From an uncultured Bacteroidales bacterium (GTDB lineage Bacteria; Bacteroidota; Bacteroidia; Bacteroidales; Bacteroidaceae): a stretch of 34,891 nucleotides of DNA. Both the position numbers and the translations under genes were made by a program. The stretch is taken from the NCBI GenBank assembly GCA_902774335.1, contig CACYHW010000022.1, forward strand, positions 1 to 34,891, written 5' to 3'. Shown one piece after another: positions 7,394-16,959 of the stretch. The notes beneath the pieces were generated by a model. That model was not told the DNA's origin and searched no databases. It worked only from the letters and a program-made list of their open reading frames with translations. The first letter of the stretch is position 1; each line of letters starts with the position of its first letter.

Positions 7394-8422
7394 ATGAAGA
7401 AGCGTTATCTCTTCCCCTCCGACTACATGGCGGATCCCTCAGTACATGTATTCAACGGCAGGGTTTACATCTATCCTTCACACGACTGGGAATGCGAAAA
7501 CGTTGAGAACGACAACGGTGACCAGTATGTCATGAAAGATTATCATGTCCTTTCCACAGACGACATCATGAACGGTCAGGTAGTTGACCATGGTAAAGTG
7601 ATCGGCCTTGAAGATATTCCTTGGGCAGGCCGTCAGCTTTGGGACTGCGACGTACAGGAGTACGAGATCGAGGTTCCCACTAATGCAGAAGAGCAGGCTA
7701 AGGGCCTGGGTTACAGCAAGAAAAAGAAACGTTACATCATGTACTTCCCCATGAAGGACCGCAACGACGTGTTCCATTGGGGTACTGCCATCGCCGACCG
7801 TCCTGAGGGTCCGTTCATTCCTCAGCCTGCCCCGGTTCCCGGCAGCTACAGCATCGATATGTGCGCATTCCGCGATGATGCAGACGGTGAAGTTTACGTA
7901 TACTTTGGCGGTCTCTGGGGCGGCCAGCTTCAGCGCTATAAGGACAACATCCATCTGGAGACTCCGTATCTTCCCGAGGGCAAGGAGGATTCACTCCCCA
8001 GCCGTTGCGTACGCCTTACCAAGGACGGTCTGAACTTTGCAGAGGCTCCGCGCCCCATTCAGGTCGTTGACGAGAAGGGCAATCCGCTCAAGGCCGATGA
8101 TCCCCACCGTTTCTTCGAGGCATCATGGATGCACAAGTACAAAGGCAAATATTACTTCTCATATTCAACAGGTGACAGCCATCTGCTTTGCTACGCCACA
8201 GGCGACAATCCTTACGGCCCGTTCACCTATCAGGGTGTCATCCTGACTCCCGTAGTGGGTTGGACCACCCATCATTCCATTATCGAGTACAAGGGAAAGT
8301 GGTATCTTTTCCATCATGACAGCGTGCCTTCGGGCGGCAAGTCATGGCTCCGCAGCCTCAAGGTCTGCGAACTTGAGTACGACTCAGAGGGCCGTATCAA
8401 GACAATCGAGGGAATAGACTGA
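7394..8422 (+). CDS. Glycoside hydrolase family 43-type enzyme, cytoplasmic
   Basis: The 342-residue protein has the GH43 five-bladed propeller pattern with the catalytic set in order: base Asp14 in YMADPSV, pKa-modulating Asp155 in SYSIDMCAF, and general acid Glu242 in FFEASWM. The HHS segment (293-295) is also typical. Family members mostly remove arabinofuranosyl or xylosyl units from plant glycans or oligosaccharides. The sequence does not tell me which. There is no signal peptide: the protein begins MKKRYLFPSDYMADPS and goes straight into the first blade. It would therefore act on imported oligosaccharides in the cytoplasm, which is unusual for a lone PUL enzyme. It lies 47 bp before the first FAS1 gene and is taken as first gene of the operon. 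Confidence 0.85.
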   Translation: MKKRYLFPSDYMADPSVHVFNGRVYIYPSHDWECENVENDNGDQYVMKDYHVLSTDDIMNGQVVDHGKVIGLEDIPWAGRQLWDCDVQEYEIEVPTNAEEQAKGLGYSKKKKRYIMYFPMKDRNDVFHWGTAIADRPEGPFIPQPAPVPGSYSIDMCAFRDDADGEVYVYFGGLWGGQLQRYKDNIHLETPYLPEGKEDSLPSRCVRLTKDGLNFAEAPRPIQVVDEKGNPLKADDPHRFFEASWMHKYKGKYYFSYSTGDSHLLCYATGDNPYGPFTYQGVILTPVVGWTTHHSIIEYKGKWYLFHHDSVPSGGKSWLRSLKVCELEYDSEGRIKTIEGID

Positions 8423-8469
8423 GCCTTTAAAATAAGGAACAAATTAAATAAATTAAATAATTAACCCTA

Positions 8470-11400
8470 ATGAAAAAATCAAAATCTCTGACGAACCACT
8501 CAGGATTCAAGGGATTCGTAATGATGGCTCTGGCCGCAGCTTTCGGCCTGTCGTCCTGTACGGATTATGATCTTGACAAGAAATTCCCTGACTGGCTCGG
8601 CACCAGTATCTATGAGACCCTTAAGGAAGGGTTTGAAGGTGACAACGGTGAGTTCTACACCTTCAACTATTATGTAAGGTTGATTGATTCACTCGGTCAG
8701 AAAGAGGTTCTTGCCAAGACTGGTAGTAAGACCCTTTTCGTGGCATCCGACGCAGCTTTCGAGCGTTTCTTCGGACCCAACTGCCCGTTTAAGAACAACG
8801 GTAAGCCTGTAACTCGTTTCGAAGAGTTGACCAAGGCCCAGATGGCCATGATTATGAACGGTTCGATGCTTAACAACGTTTACCAGGTTGCTTCTCTTTC
8901 AACCAGTGGAGGTTCCAACAACTCGGATCCTATCATAGGTGACTGTATGCGTCGTTCTTCGGCATCTTCGGCCTATGACACAATTCCTATCCTGTTTGGC
9001 AAGGACATGCCTATCACTACCTCAGGTGTTGAGGATTCATGGGCACGTCACAAGAAAAAGGCTGCCGGTATTCCTATCCTTCAGGACGGTACCATCAGAC
9101 CTATCGTATTCTTTGTTCCTAAGTTCCTTACCGCAAAGAAGATCCAGGCCGATGACTACGACTTCCTCTTTAACCAGGGTAAGTATGACAAGTTAGGCAA
9201 GAGACCTGGACGTACTGAGGAAGAGGCTAGCGTAAACGGTGTTAAGATCGAATTCCAGAACAAGAAGTGCTTCAACGGATTCGTTCACGTAATGGAGGAT
9301 GTTATCTACCTTCTGCCTAACATGGCCGAGTACCTGGCATCTTCAAACAACGCCAAGATATACAGCTCTATTCTGGACCGCTTCTGCGCTCCTTTCCCCG
9401 ATATGAGCTATTCTCAGACTGTAAGCAAACTTATTGATCAAGGTGAGTTGAAAGATCCCGCTCTCATCAATGCTTTCCACGCATCTGACGATACAATTTA
9501 TGTAAAGCGTTACTATTCCGAGGCTAACAAGGATTACACAAGCGCTAATCCTACCCGTAAGGACCGTACTCCCGGTAACAAGCTGTTCGGTCAGCCCCAC
9601 GAGCTCCTTAAGTTCGATCCGGGATGGAATGCTTACTTTACTCCCGTTCCTGCATCACAGGAGGGTAACACTGCCCTTATGCAGCACAATATGAGTGTTA
9701 TGCTGGTTCCTGATGACGCTACCATGACTAAGTGGTGGCTGACCGGTGCCGGTAGCTCACTCCGTGAAAGATACGGTAGAGCCAAGTACCGCAACAGAAT
9801 CCCTGCTACTCCCGAGGAGGTTGCCGAGGATATGGATAGCGTAGATATCAAGGTTATCGTGAAGCTGTTGAACAACAACATGCTTTCATCACTTGTAGGT
9901 TCTGTTCCCAGCAAGTTCTCAAGCGTGCTCAACGATGCCAACGATCCTATGTTCGATCATCCTGAGGAGGCTATCGGAACTGTAGACTCTGTTGTTATGT
10001 GCTGTAACGGTGCCATCTACTTCACTCACGCCGTATATGCTCCTACCGCTTATAAGTCAGTTGCATATCCTACTCTTGTAAACGAGAAACTTCAGATCAT
10101 CAATACCGCCATTGAGAATAAGAACTACGCTTTCAACGCTTACCTGAACTCAATGTCAGTTCCCTGCTACAGTTTCTTTGTTCCTGTAGTAAGAGATACC
10201 CTGGGCATTCTCAACAACAAGCTCATGTGGGTTGATCCCGTTTCATTCCCGCTCTATCACGCCGGAAACAACATGCAGGCTGTAGTATTCAGCTTTGATA
10301 ATGTTGAAAAGACCGTTAAGGCCGACTGGTACGCTTACGATTACGCAACCGGTAAGATTTCGGGCAACTCTCTCAAGCAGCTCAAGTATACCGCTCCTTC
10401 CGGTAACAATGACCTTGACGGACCGAGCCAGATTATCATGAACCGTCTGAGCGACCTCCTCAACTACCATATTATAATAGGTGATATCGAGGCTACTTCA
10501 ACACAGACCGATTACAGCGACTACCGCTACTTCCCCACAAAGGGCCGCGGTACCGTACGTTTCAAGACCAAGTATAATCCTGCAGAAATGATACCTTCCG
10601 ATATCAACGATCCCGGTTACGACGCTGCTGTAGCTCAGGTTCTTGAGGGTATGGAGGTTGCCGGTGGCTGGCAGATCGAGAAGGGCGAGAAGATCAAGAT
10701 CCTTCAGCGCTTCGACTTTGCCCGTGGTACCGCAACAAACGGTAACGGTAGAACTTACCTGATTGACAAACCTCTGCAGACTTCACTGCTTTCAGTTTAT
10801 GATATCCTCTCCGATAACGAGAAGTATCCTGAGTTCAAGGGATTCTTTGATCTCATGAAGAATGCCAGCGGTCGTACCGTAGACGTTAAGGAGGGTAAGA
10901 AGGTTATCATCAAGAAGGATGGCAAACCTATGTTCGCAGGCAGCATGAATAACCATGCTATCGGTTCGCAGAGTAACGTTTCCACACTCAACTCTTATCA
11001 CTACACTATCTACGTTCCCACCAATGAGTCCATTGACTCACTGATCAGAGCCGGTTACATCCTGCCTGAGACTCGTCTGACCGCAATCAACAAGAGCCTG
11101 GATTCTCTCTACAAGGCTATCCTTAAGAAACGTCAGGATGAGCTGGGCAAGCGTCCGGGTCAGGCTCAGGCCGATCTTGACTTCCGTGATTCAATGATCA
11201 TCTATCACAGGAACCTCCGTGGAGCTCTTGCTTCAGATCCCAATACACACGAGGACAGTGTATTCAACTATACCGCTTATGTTGAGGATATGCGTGCAAG
11301 ACTTAAGAACTTTATCAAGTACCACATTCAGGATAACGCAGTATTTACAAATGCTGAGTTCAAGGTTGGTAAGCTTGATGACGGAACAGACGCTCCTAAC

Positions 11401-11778
11401 GCAAGTTATGAGACAGCCTTCATGGACGCTGACGGACAGTTCACCAAACTGGATGTAACAGGTGGTCAGAACATCACCGTTACCGACCAGATGGGTAAGA
11501 CTCACAAGGTTCTCAAGGTTCATAAGGGTTATACAATTGCCAAGGATGCAGCCGATAAACCGGTATTTGACGATAATTTCAATATATCAGTCGAGGCTGA
11601 CGCTCCCGCAACAAATGCTCCTCTGTGGAACATCATGTGCCGTGAGTATGAGTACAGCACTGCAACTGTCGCTACGGCCGCTGCTGTCAACAGTGCCAAT
11701 ATCGAGACATCGTCTTATGTGGTTATCCACCAGATTGACGGTCCGTTGATGCACGAGAGCTTTATTGCAAAACCCTAA
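8470..11778 (+). CDS. Large fasciclin (FAS1) repeat lipoprotein
   Basis: The 1102-residue protein begins with a lipoprotein signal ending in LSSC (Cys30), followed by TDYD, so it is predicted to be lipid-anchored and probably surface-exposed. It shows about four FAS1-like modules. Each has a strand such as TLFVASDAAFERFF (about residue 88), MSVMLVPDDATM (408), YSFFVPVV (567) or TIYVPTNESID (846). Matching closing segments include NGFVHVMEDVIYLL (271), CNGAIYFTHAVYAPT (512) and VVIHQIDGPLM (1084). FAS1 modules mediate adhesion or binding, and no catalytic motif is seen. It sits 12 bp before a SusC gene, so it probably forms part of a glycan-capture complex. The ligand is unknown. The module count is estimated by eye. 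Confidence 0.83.
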   Translation: MKKSKSLTNHSGFKGFVMMALAAAFGLSSCTDYDLDKKFPDWLGTSIYETLKEGFEGDNGEFYTFNYYVRLIDSLGQKEVLAKTGSKTLFVASDAAFERFFGPNCPFKNNGKPVTRFEELTKAQMAMIMNGSMLNNVYQVASLSTSGGSNNSDPIIGDCMRRSSASSAYDTIPILFGKDMPITTSGVEDSWARHKKKAAGIPILQDGTIRPIVFFVPKFLTAKKIQADDYDFLFNQGKYDKLGKRPGRTEEEASVNGVKIEFQNKKCFNGFVHVMEDVIYLLPNMAEYLASSNNAKIYSSILDRFCAPFPDMSYSQTVSKLIDQGELKDPALINAFHASDDTIYVKRYYSEANKDYTSANPTRKDRTPGNKLFGQPHELLKFDPGWNAYFTPVPASQEGNTALMQHNMSVMLVPDDATMTKWWLTGAGSSLRERYGRAKYRNRIPATPEEVAEDMDSVDIKVIVKLLNNNMLSSLVGSVPSKFSSVLNDANDPMFDHPEEAIGTVDSVVMCCNGAIYFTHAVYAPTAYKSVAYPTLVNEKLQIINTAIENKNYAFNAYLNSMSVPCYSFFVPVVRDTLGILNNKLMWVDPVSFPLYHAGNNMQAVVFSFDNVEKTVKADWYAYDYATGKISGNSLKQLKYTAPSGNNDLDGPSQIIMNRLSDLLNYHIIIGDIEATSTQTDYSDYRYFPTKGRGTVRFKTKYNPAEMIPSDINDPGYDAAVAQVLEGMEVAGGWQIEKGEKIKILQRFDFARGTATNGNGRTYLIDKPLQTSLLSVYDILSDNEKYPEFKGFFDLMKNASGRTVDVKEGKKVIIKKDGKPMFAGSMNNHAIGSQSNVSTLNSYHYTIYVPTNESIDSLIRAGYILPETRLTAINKSLDSLYKAILKKRQDELGKRPGQAQADLDFRDSMIIYHRNLRGALASDPNTHEDSVFNYTAYVEDMRARLKNFIKYHIQDNAVFTNAEFKVGKLDDGTDAPNASYETAFMDADGQFTKLDVTGGQNITVTDQMGKTHKVLKVHKGYTIAKDAADKPVFDDNFNISVEADAPATNAPLWNIMCREYEYSTATVATAAAVNSANIETSSYVVIHQIDGPLMHESFIAKP

Positions 11779-11790
11779 TCAGCAATTCAA

Positions 11791-14700
11791 ATGACAATGA
11801 CAATGAAGAGTAATATATTTAAGAGGGTGGCTTGCGTATTGTCAATCGCCTCTCTGCCCGGCTTGCTTATGGCTCAGAAAGCCGGTGATGTCATAAGTGG
11901 TGTCATTGAGGATAATGAAGGACCGATGATGATGGTTAACGTAACGGAAAGAGACGCTTCGGACCGTATCGTTGCTCATGATATTACAAACATCAACGGT
12001 GAGTTCTCATTCACACTTCACAACCCCAAGGACCGCATCCAGATTACATATGTAGGTTATGAGACCGTAGACCTGCCTATCGATAAACTCTTTTTCGAGA
12101 TCAAGATGAAGGAGCAGGGCATGCTTGACGTGGTCGAGATCGTTGCTGACCGCGTTCAGGAGACTTCAGGTCTGCCCATTCCTCTGCGTGAGGCCTCAAA
12201 CTCAGTACAGACCATCAACATGGAGGAGTTCGAGGGACTTGGTATTACAACAGTCGACGAGGCCCTTCAGGGACGTATCGCCGGTCTTGATATCGTATTC
12301 GACTCAGGTGACCTGGGTGCCCGTTCAACAATGCACCTTCGTGGTGTTGCTACCCTTACCGGTGATGCCAACCCGCTTATCGTAGTGGATGGTAACATCT
12401 GGCAGGTAGAGAGCAACCTGGTCAACAACTTCGACTTCACCAACAACTCAAACGACTCCGAGAAGGTATCTGAGTTGTTGAACATCAACCCTGAGGATAT
12501 CGCTTCAATCTCCGTACTTAAGGATGCCGCCGCAACCGCCATCTGGGGTTCACGTGGTTCTAACGGTGTTATGGAGATTCGTACCAAGCGTGGTTCACGC
12601 GGTAAGACCCGTGTAAACTACTCATACCGCTTTAACGGAACCTGGCAGCCCGAGGGCTACAAGCTCCTTAACGGTGACCAGTACACCATGTTCCTCAAGG
12701 AGTCATTCTTCAATCCTAAGATGAATGATATCGAGACTGACCAGATCTGGGAGATCCAGTACGATCCCAAGCAGCCTCTGTACAACATGTACAACAACAA
12801 CACCGACTGGGTTGCCGCTGTTAAGAAGTTCGGTATGCAGCACTCTCACAACGTATCCGTATCTGGTGGTGGTGACAAGGCTAACTTCCGTATTTCTGCC
12901 GGTTTCGATACCCAGACAGGTTCTGTAATAGGTCAGAAGATGAACCGTTTCACCACACGTGTGGCATTCGACTACTTCATTTCAGACCGTATCAAGGTTG
13001 TTACCAACTTCTCCATGACATATACCAAGAACAAGCGTAACTCCGCTGCTATCGGTACAGCCATGAGGATGATGCCTAACCTTGCCATCTACTACGAGGA
13101 TCGTAACGACCAGCCCACTGGTGAGTACTTCATCGTTCCTACCACACAGTCCAAGCAGCTTCCCACCGACACCAACCCGTTGGCCGAGGCAGACTATCAC
13201 AAGAACTACAGCACTTCACTCAACGTGAACCCTGAGTTCCAGATCGTTTACAACCTGCTGGGTCTGGACAATGACAAGACACGTCTTACCTATGACGCCC
13301 GCGTAACATTCGGTGTATCGAACAACGACGGTGACGAGTACAATCCTCAGATCCTGTCACGTGACGGTTGGAAGGCCGACGGTACATCAAATGATACCAA
13401 GCACAACGTGAGCAAGAACTCACAGATAGGTACAACCCATTCACTGACATTCATACCTCACCTCAACAACAGGAACCATTCATTCATGGCCATGGTGAGA
13501 TATCAGCTCAACACCAGCAACGGAAAGAGCCAGAATACAAACACTTCAGGTGCTCCTTCACCCATCGAGTCAATCTCAGCCGAGGGTAAGATCAAGGATA
13601 TGAACACCAGTGCAAGCCGCAGCCGCAGCATGAACGTAACGTTCACAGCTCACTACTCATACAAGAGTAAGTACTCATTCGACGTTACAACCCGTTCCGA
13701 TGGTAACACCCGTTTCGGTGATGCCAAGCGTTGGGGTACATTCCCTGCCGTATCAGGACGTTGGAACGTAAGTGATGAGCCTTGGTTCGACAATCTGCGT
13801 AACGCAGGTGTGCTCGACATGATGGCTGCACGTATAAGCTGGGGTATTACAGGTAACGCTCCGGGCGGTGACGGACTGTTCTACAGTAAGTACTCAACCG
13901 GTGACTCTTACCTGAGCACCACAACAATCCATCCCAACAACATCCGCATGAGTAGCATGCAGTGGGAGGAGACCACATCATGGAACCTCGGTTTCGACTT
14001 CGGTCTTTGGAGAGACAAGCTGACATTGAATGTCGACCTGTATACTCGTCTCACAGAGAGCCTTCTTAACAGTGACTACGCCATTCCTTCATCATCAGGT
14101 TTCTCAAGCCTGCCTTATGTGAATGACGGTTCAATGAAGAATGAGGGTTGGGAGTTGAACCTTAACCTGAACCGTATCTACTCAACCAAGATCATGGGTA
14201 AGGACTTCAGCGTTAACGGTAACATTTCGTTCTCCGATAACACCAACCAGATTCTGGAACTCAACCCCACAATTCTTGAGAAGCGTAACAGAGACTTCAA
14301 CTTCAAGAACGGTTCATACCTTTCTTATATAGCACTCAAGAACGCATTCGGTTCAATCTACGGATTCAAGTTCAAGGGCGTTTACCAGTATAGCGACTGG
14401 GGCGGCTTTGTAACCGACAAGAAGGGTAACTACCTGAATGCTGACGGAACACCCATGTTCCCCGATGCTAACGGTAAGCCCATGGAGAAGGAGGTTCCCG
14501 GTGTTGCCGGTTCCAATGCTCCTATCGTAAGAGATGCCGATGGCAATCCTATCCTCAACCAGAAGGGTAAGCCCAAGGCTGTTATGTTCGCTTACGGTAC
14601 AACTAACGCTTATGAATTCAAGGGTGGTGATGCCATCTACGAGGATATCAACCATGACGGTAATATCAACGAGCTTGATATCGTTTACCTGGGTAGCTCT

Positions 14701-15192
14701 CTGCCTAAACTGAATGGTGGTTTCGGTGTACGTCTCTCATGGGGCCGTCTCTCATGGAACAACCAGTTCAACTTCCGTTGGGGTAACAAGATCGTCAACG
14801 GTTCACGCATGAACGCTGAGTGCATGTACAACACTAACAACACATCAGCCGCTGTCAACTGGCGTTGGCGTGTTGAGGGTGATGAGACCGTTATGCCTCG
14901 CGCACTCTACAACTACGGTTACAACTACCTGGGTAGCGACCGCTACGTAGAGGACGGTTCATTCCTGCGTTGGAACTACACTGCTTTGAACTACTCTCTT
15001 GATCCTTCAGTGAGCAAGAAACTCCATGTAAGCAGCGTAAGCTTCAACTTCAACCTCAACAACGTTATCTGCTGGACCAAGTATTCAGGTATGGACCCGG
15101 AGGTTAGTTCCGGTGCCGGTAGCGTGGCTACGGATAATGCCCAGACACCTCGTTCAAGACAGGTTACATTCGGTGTTTCCGTCCAGTTCTAA
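11791..15192 (+). CDS. SusC/RagA-type TonB-dependent outer-membrane transporter
   Basis: The 1133-residue protein has a Sec signal peptide ending near LLMAQ and a carboxypeptidase-regulatory-like beta domain (about residues 30-110, with ITYVGYETVDLP). A plug domain follows, with ALQGRIAGLDI (about 158) and GSRGSNGVMEIRTKRG (about 253), then a long beta-barrel with many aromatic strands ending in phenylalanine (GVSVQF). SusC proteins import oligosaccharides across the outer membrane under a SusD lid, driven by TonB. Three tandem in-frame ATGs (11791, 11797, 11803) are possible starts. The third gives the most typical signal peptide, so the exact start is uncertain. It is followed after 21 bp by its SusD partner. 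Confidence 0.95.
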   Translation: MTMTMKSNIFKRVACVLSIASLPGLLMAQKAGDVISGVIEDNEGPMMMVNVTERDASDRIVAHDITNINGEFSFTLHNPKDRIQITYVGYETVDLPIDKLFFEIKMKEQGMLDVVEIVADRVQETSGLPIPLREASNSVQTINMEEFEGLGITTVDEALQGRIAGLDIVFDSGDLGARSTMHLRGVATLTGDANPLIVVDGNIWQVESNLVNNFDFTNNSNDSEKVSELLNINPEDIASISVLKDAAATAIWGSRGSNGVMEIRTKRGSRGKTRVNYSYRFNGTWQPEGYKLLNGDQYTMFLKESFFNPKMNDIETDQIWEIQYDPKQPLYNMYNNNTDWVAAVKKFGMQHSHNVSVSGGGDKANFRISAGFDTQTGSVIGQKMNRFTTRVAFDYFISDRIKVVTNFSMTYTKNKRNSAAIGTAMRMMPNLAIYYEDRNDQPTGEYFIVPTTQSKQLPTDTNPLAEADYHKNYSTSLNVNPEFQIVYNLLGLDNDKTRLTYDARVTFGVSNNDGDEYNPQILSRDGWKADGTSNDTKHNVSKNSQIGTTHSLTFIPHLNNRNHSFMAMVRYQLNTSNGKSQNTNTSGAPSPIESISAEGKIKDMNTSASRSRSMNVTFTAHYSYKSKYSFDVTTRSDGNTRFGDAKRWGTFPAVSGRWNVSDEPWFDNLRNAGVLDMMAARISWGITGNAPGGDGLFYSKYSTGDSYLSTTTIHPNNIRMSSMQWEETTSWNLGFDFGLWRDKLTLNVDLYTRLTESLLNSDYAIPSSSGFSSLPYVNDGSMKNEGWELNLNLNRIYSTKIMGKDFSVNGNISFSDNTNQILELNPTILEKRNRDFNFKNGSYLSYIALKNAFGSIYGFKFKGVYQYSDWGGFVTDKKGNYLNADGTPMFPDANGKPMEKEVPGVAGSNAPIVRDADGNPILNQKGKPKAVMFAYGTTNAYEFKGGDAIYEDINHDGNINELDIVYLGSSLPKLNGGFGVRLSWGRLSWNNQFNFRWGNKIVNGSRMNAECMYNTNNTSAAVNWRWRVEGDETVMPRALYNYGYNYLGSDRYVEDGSFLRWNYTALNYSLDPSVSKKLHVSSVSFNFNLNNVICWTKYSGMDPEVSSGAGSVATDNAQTPRSRQVTFGVSVQF

Positions 15193-15213
15193 TCTTAAAA
15201 GAAAGGAGTTAAT

Positions 15214-16920
15214 ATGAAAAAGATAAAATTGGCCCTTAGCGTTTTACTGATGGGACTGGGTGTCTCCTCATGTAATGATTTCCTTACGCTCATGCCTTTG
15301 AACGATATCGTCCTTGAAAATTACTGGACCAATAAGGACGATGTTGAGAGCGTGCTCCTGGGTGCTTATGCATCACTTGAGAGCAATGACTGCCTTACCA
15401 GAATGTCAATCTGGGGTGAGATGCGTTCCGATAACATCACTATCGGAACAAGCACTCCGGATGATATTCTCCAGATATTGAGAGACAATATCCTCTCAAC
15501 CAACTCTTACACACAGTACAAGTGCTTCTATGAGGTAATCAACAATGCCAACACCGTTCTTCACTTTGCGCCCGGTGTCAGCAAGATTGATCCTAACTAT
15601 ACCAGAGGTCAGCTCAATGCCGATATGGCCGAGGCCAAGGCAATCCGCGCCCTCGCTTACTGGTACCTTATCCGCGCCTATAAGGATGTTCCCTTTGTAA
15701 CGGAGCCCTCTATAGACGATACCAAGGATTTCTTTATCGGTCAGACCTCATTTGACAGTATCCTTAACTTCCTGATTGCTGATATGGAATCAATCACCGA
15801 TCAGATCAAGCCCAAGTACCTTAAGGAACTGGAGAATACCGGTAGATTCACCACAACCGCCATCTATGCAATGCTGGCCGATATGTACCTTTGGAAGGGC
15901 GATTGGGAGAATTGCGTAAGATGCTGCGAGAAGGTTACCACAATCAAGGTGGATACCGACCTCAAGGAACTTATTGACAAGGAGGGTAAGGCTATCACCG
16001 TTACACTGTACAGTGATAAGTATCCTCTCTATAAGGAAGATTTCCAGAGCCAGAACGGTAACCGTGTAGGTAACGCCTACAACATGAACTTCGGTGAAGG
16101 TAACTCGTTCGAGGTTATATTTGAGCTTCCTTATGACCAGAAGAGCAAACCGGACTTCATCAGCAAGTACTACAGCCCCAAGGAGGTTAACGGCGGCTAT
16201 CTGAAGGCTACCAACGAGGCAGCCAAGAAGGCCTTCACTCAGGAGTACGATGTACGTTTCTTTGAGTGCATCCGTTCCAACTCTGATGAGAACTACATTA
16301 TCAAGTATGCTTATCAGGATATGGAGTGCAACCTTGGCGAGGGTAAGTCAAACGTGAAATTGGACAACAAGCGTTATTTCAATTATACTGCCAGAGAGTC
16401 AACAAAGCCTAACTGGATTATCTATCGTTACTCTGATGTCCTCTTGATGGAGGCTGAGGCCAAGACAATGCAGGCTAAGGAACTGGCAGCCGAGTATCCT
16501 GATTCGGCCGATGTTACAACCCTGCTCCAGGAGGCCTTCAAGATCGTTGATGCTGTCAACAAGCGCGCCCTTGGCGGATATGCCGGTGCAGCTTCAGAGT
16601 ATCTTGTTGAAGGTACATACACTGCCGATGCCGAAAAGATGGAGGAGCTTGTTCTTGACGAGCGCCGTCGCGAACTTATGTTCGAGGGCAAGCGTTGGTT
16701 CGATCTTTGCCGCAAGTCACTCCGTGACGGCAACACAAATTATCTGTGGGGCAAGATCGAGGATAAGTTCGACTCCAACGCACGCAGTGCCGTACGTATT
16801 AAGATGACAGATCTGGATGCTCTCTTCTTCCCGTTCTACAGGGACGAGATCAAGATCAATCCTCTCATCAAGCAGAATCCTGTTTACGTCGAGGATGAGT
16901 TCATCCAGAAGGCTCAGTAA
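15214..16920 (+). CDS. SusD/RagB family glycan-binding lipoprotein
   Basis: The 568-residue protein has a lipoprotein signal with VSSC (Cys20), followed by NDFLTLMPLNDI, a typical SusD start. The TPR-like helical region carries the conserved segment AEAKAIRALAYWYLIRAY (about residues 140-157). The C-terminal half has the family block LDERRRELMFEGKRWFDLCR (about residues 480-500). SusD proteins form a hinged lid on SusC and bind glycan at the cell surface. It pairs with the SusC gene just upstream. Identification of the family is secure, but the bound glycan cannot be read from sequence. Confidence 0.95.
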   Translation: MKKIKLALSVLLMGLGVSSCNDFLTLMPLNDIVLENYWTNKDDVESVLLGAYASLESNDCLTRMSIWGEMRSDNITIGTSTPDDILQILRDNILSTNSYTQYKCFYEVINNANTVLHFAPGVSKIDPNYTRGQLNADMAEAKAIRALAYWYLIRAYKDVPFVTEPSIDDTKDFFIGQTSFDSILNFLIADMESITDQIKPKYLKELENTGRFTTTAIYAMLADMYLWKGDWENCVRCCEKVTTIKVDTDLKELIDKEGKAITVTLYSDKYPLYKEDFQSQNGNRVGNAYNMNFGEGNSFEVIFELPYDQKSKPDFISKYYSPKEVNGGYLKATNEAAKKAFTQEYDVRFFECIRSNSDENYIIKYAYQDMECNLGEGKSNVKLDNKRYFNYTARESTKPNWIIYRYSDVLLMEAEAKTMQAKELAAEYPDSADVTTLLQEAFKIVDAVNKRALGGYAGAASEYLVEGTYTADAEKMEELVLDERRRELMFEGKRWFDLCRKSLRDGNTNYLWGKIEDKFDSNARSAVRIKMTDLDALFFPFYRDEIKINPLIKQNPVYVEDEFIQKAQ

Positions 16921-16959
16921 ACATGACACACCTAACGTTAGATAATAAATAAAGAAGAT

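Noticed and set aside
8470-11778. Enzymatic role for the large FAS1 protein
   Set aside because: No catalytic motif was seen. Only FAS1-like strands and a lipoprotein signal can be supported.
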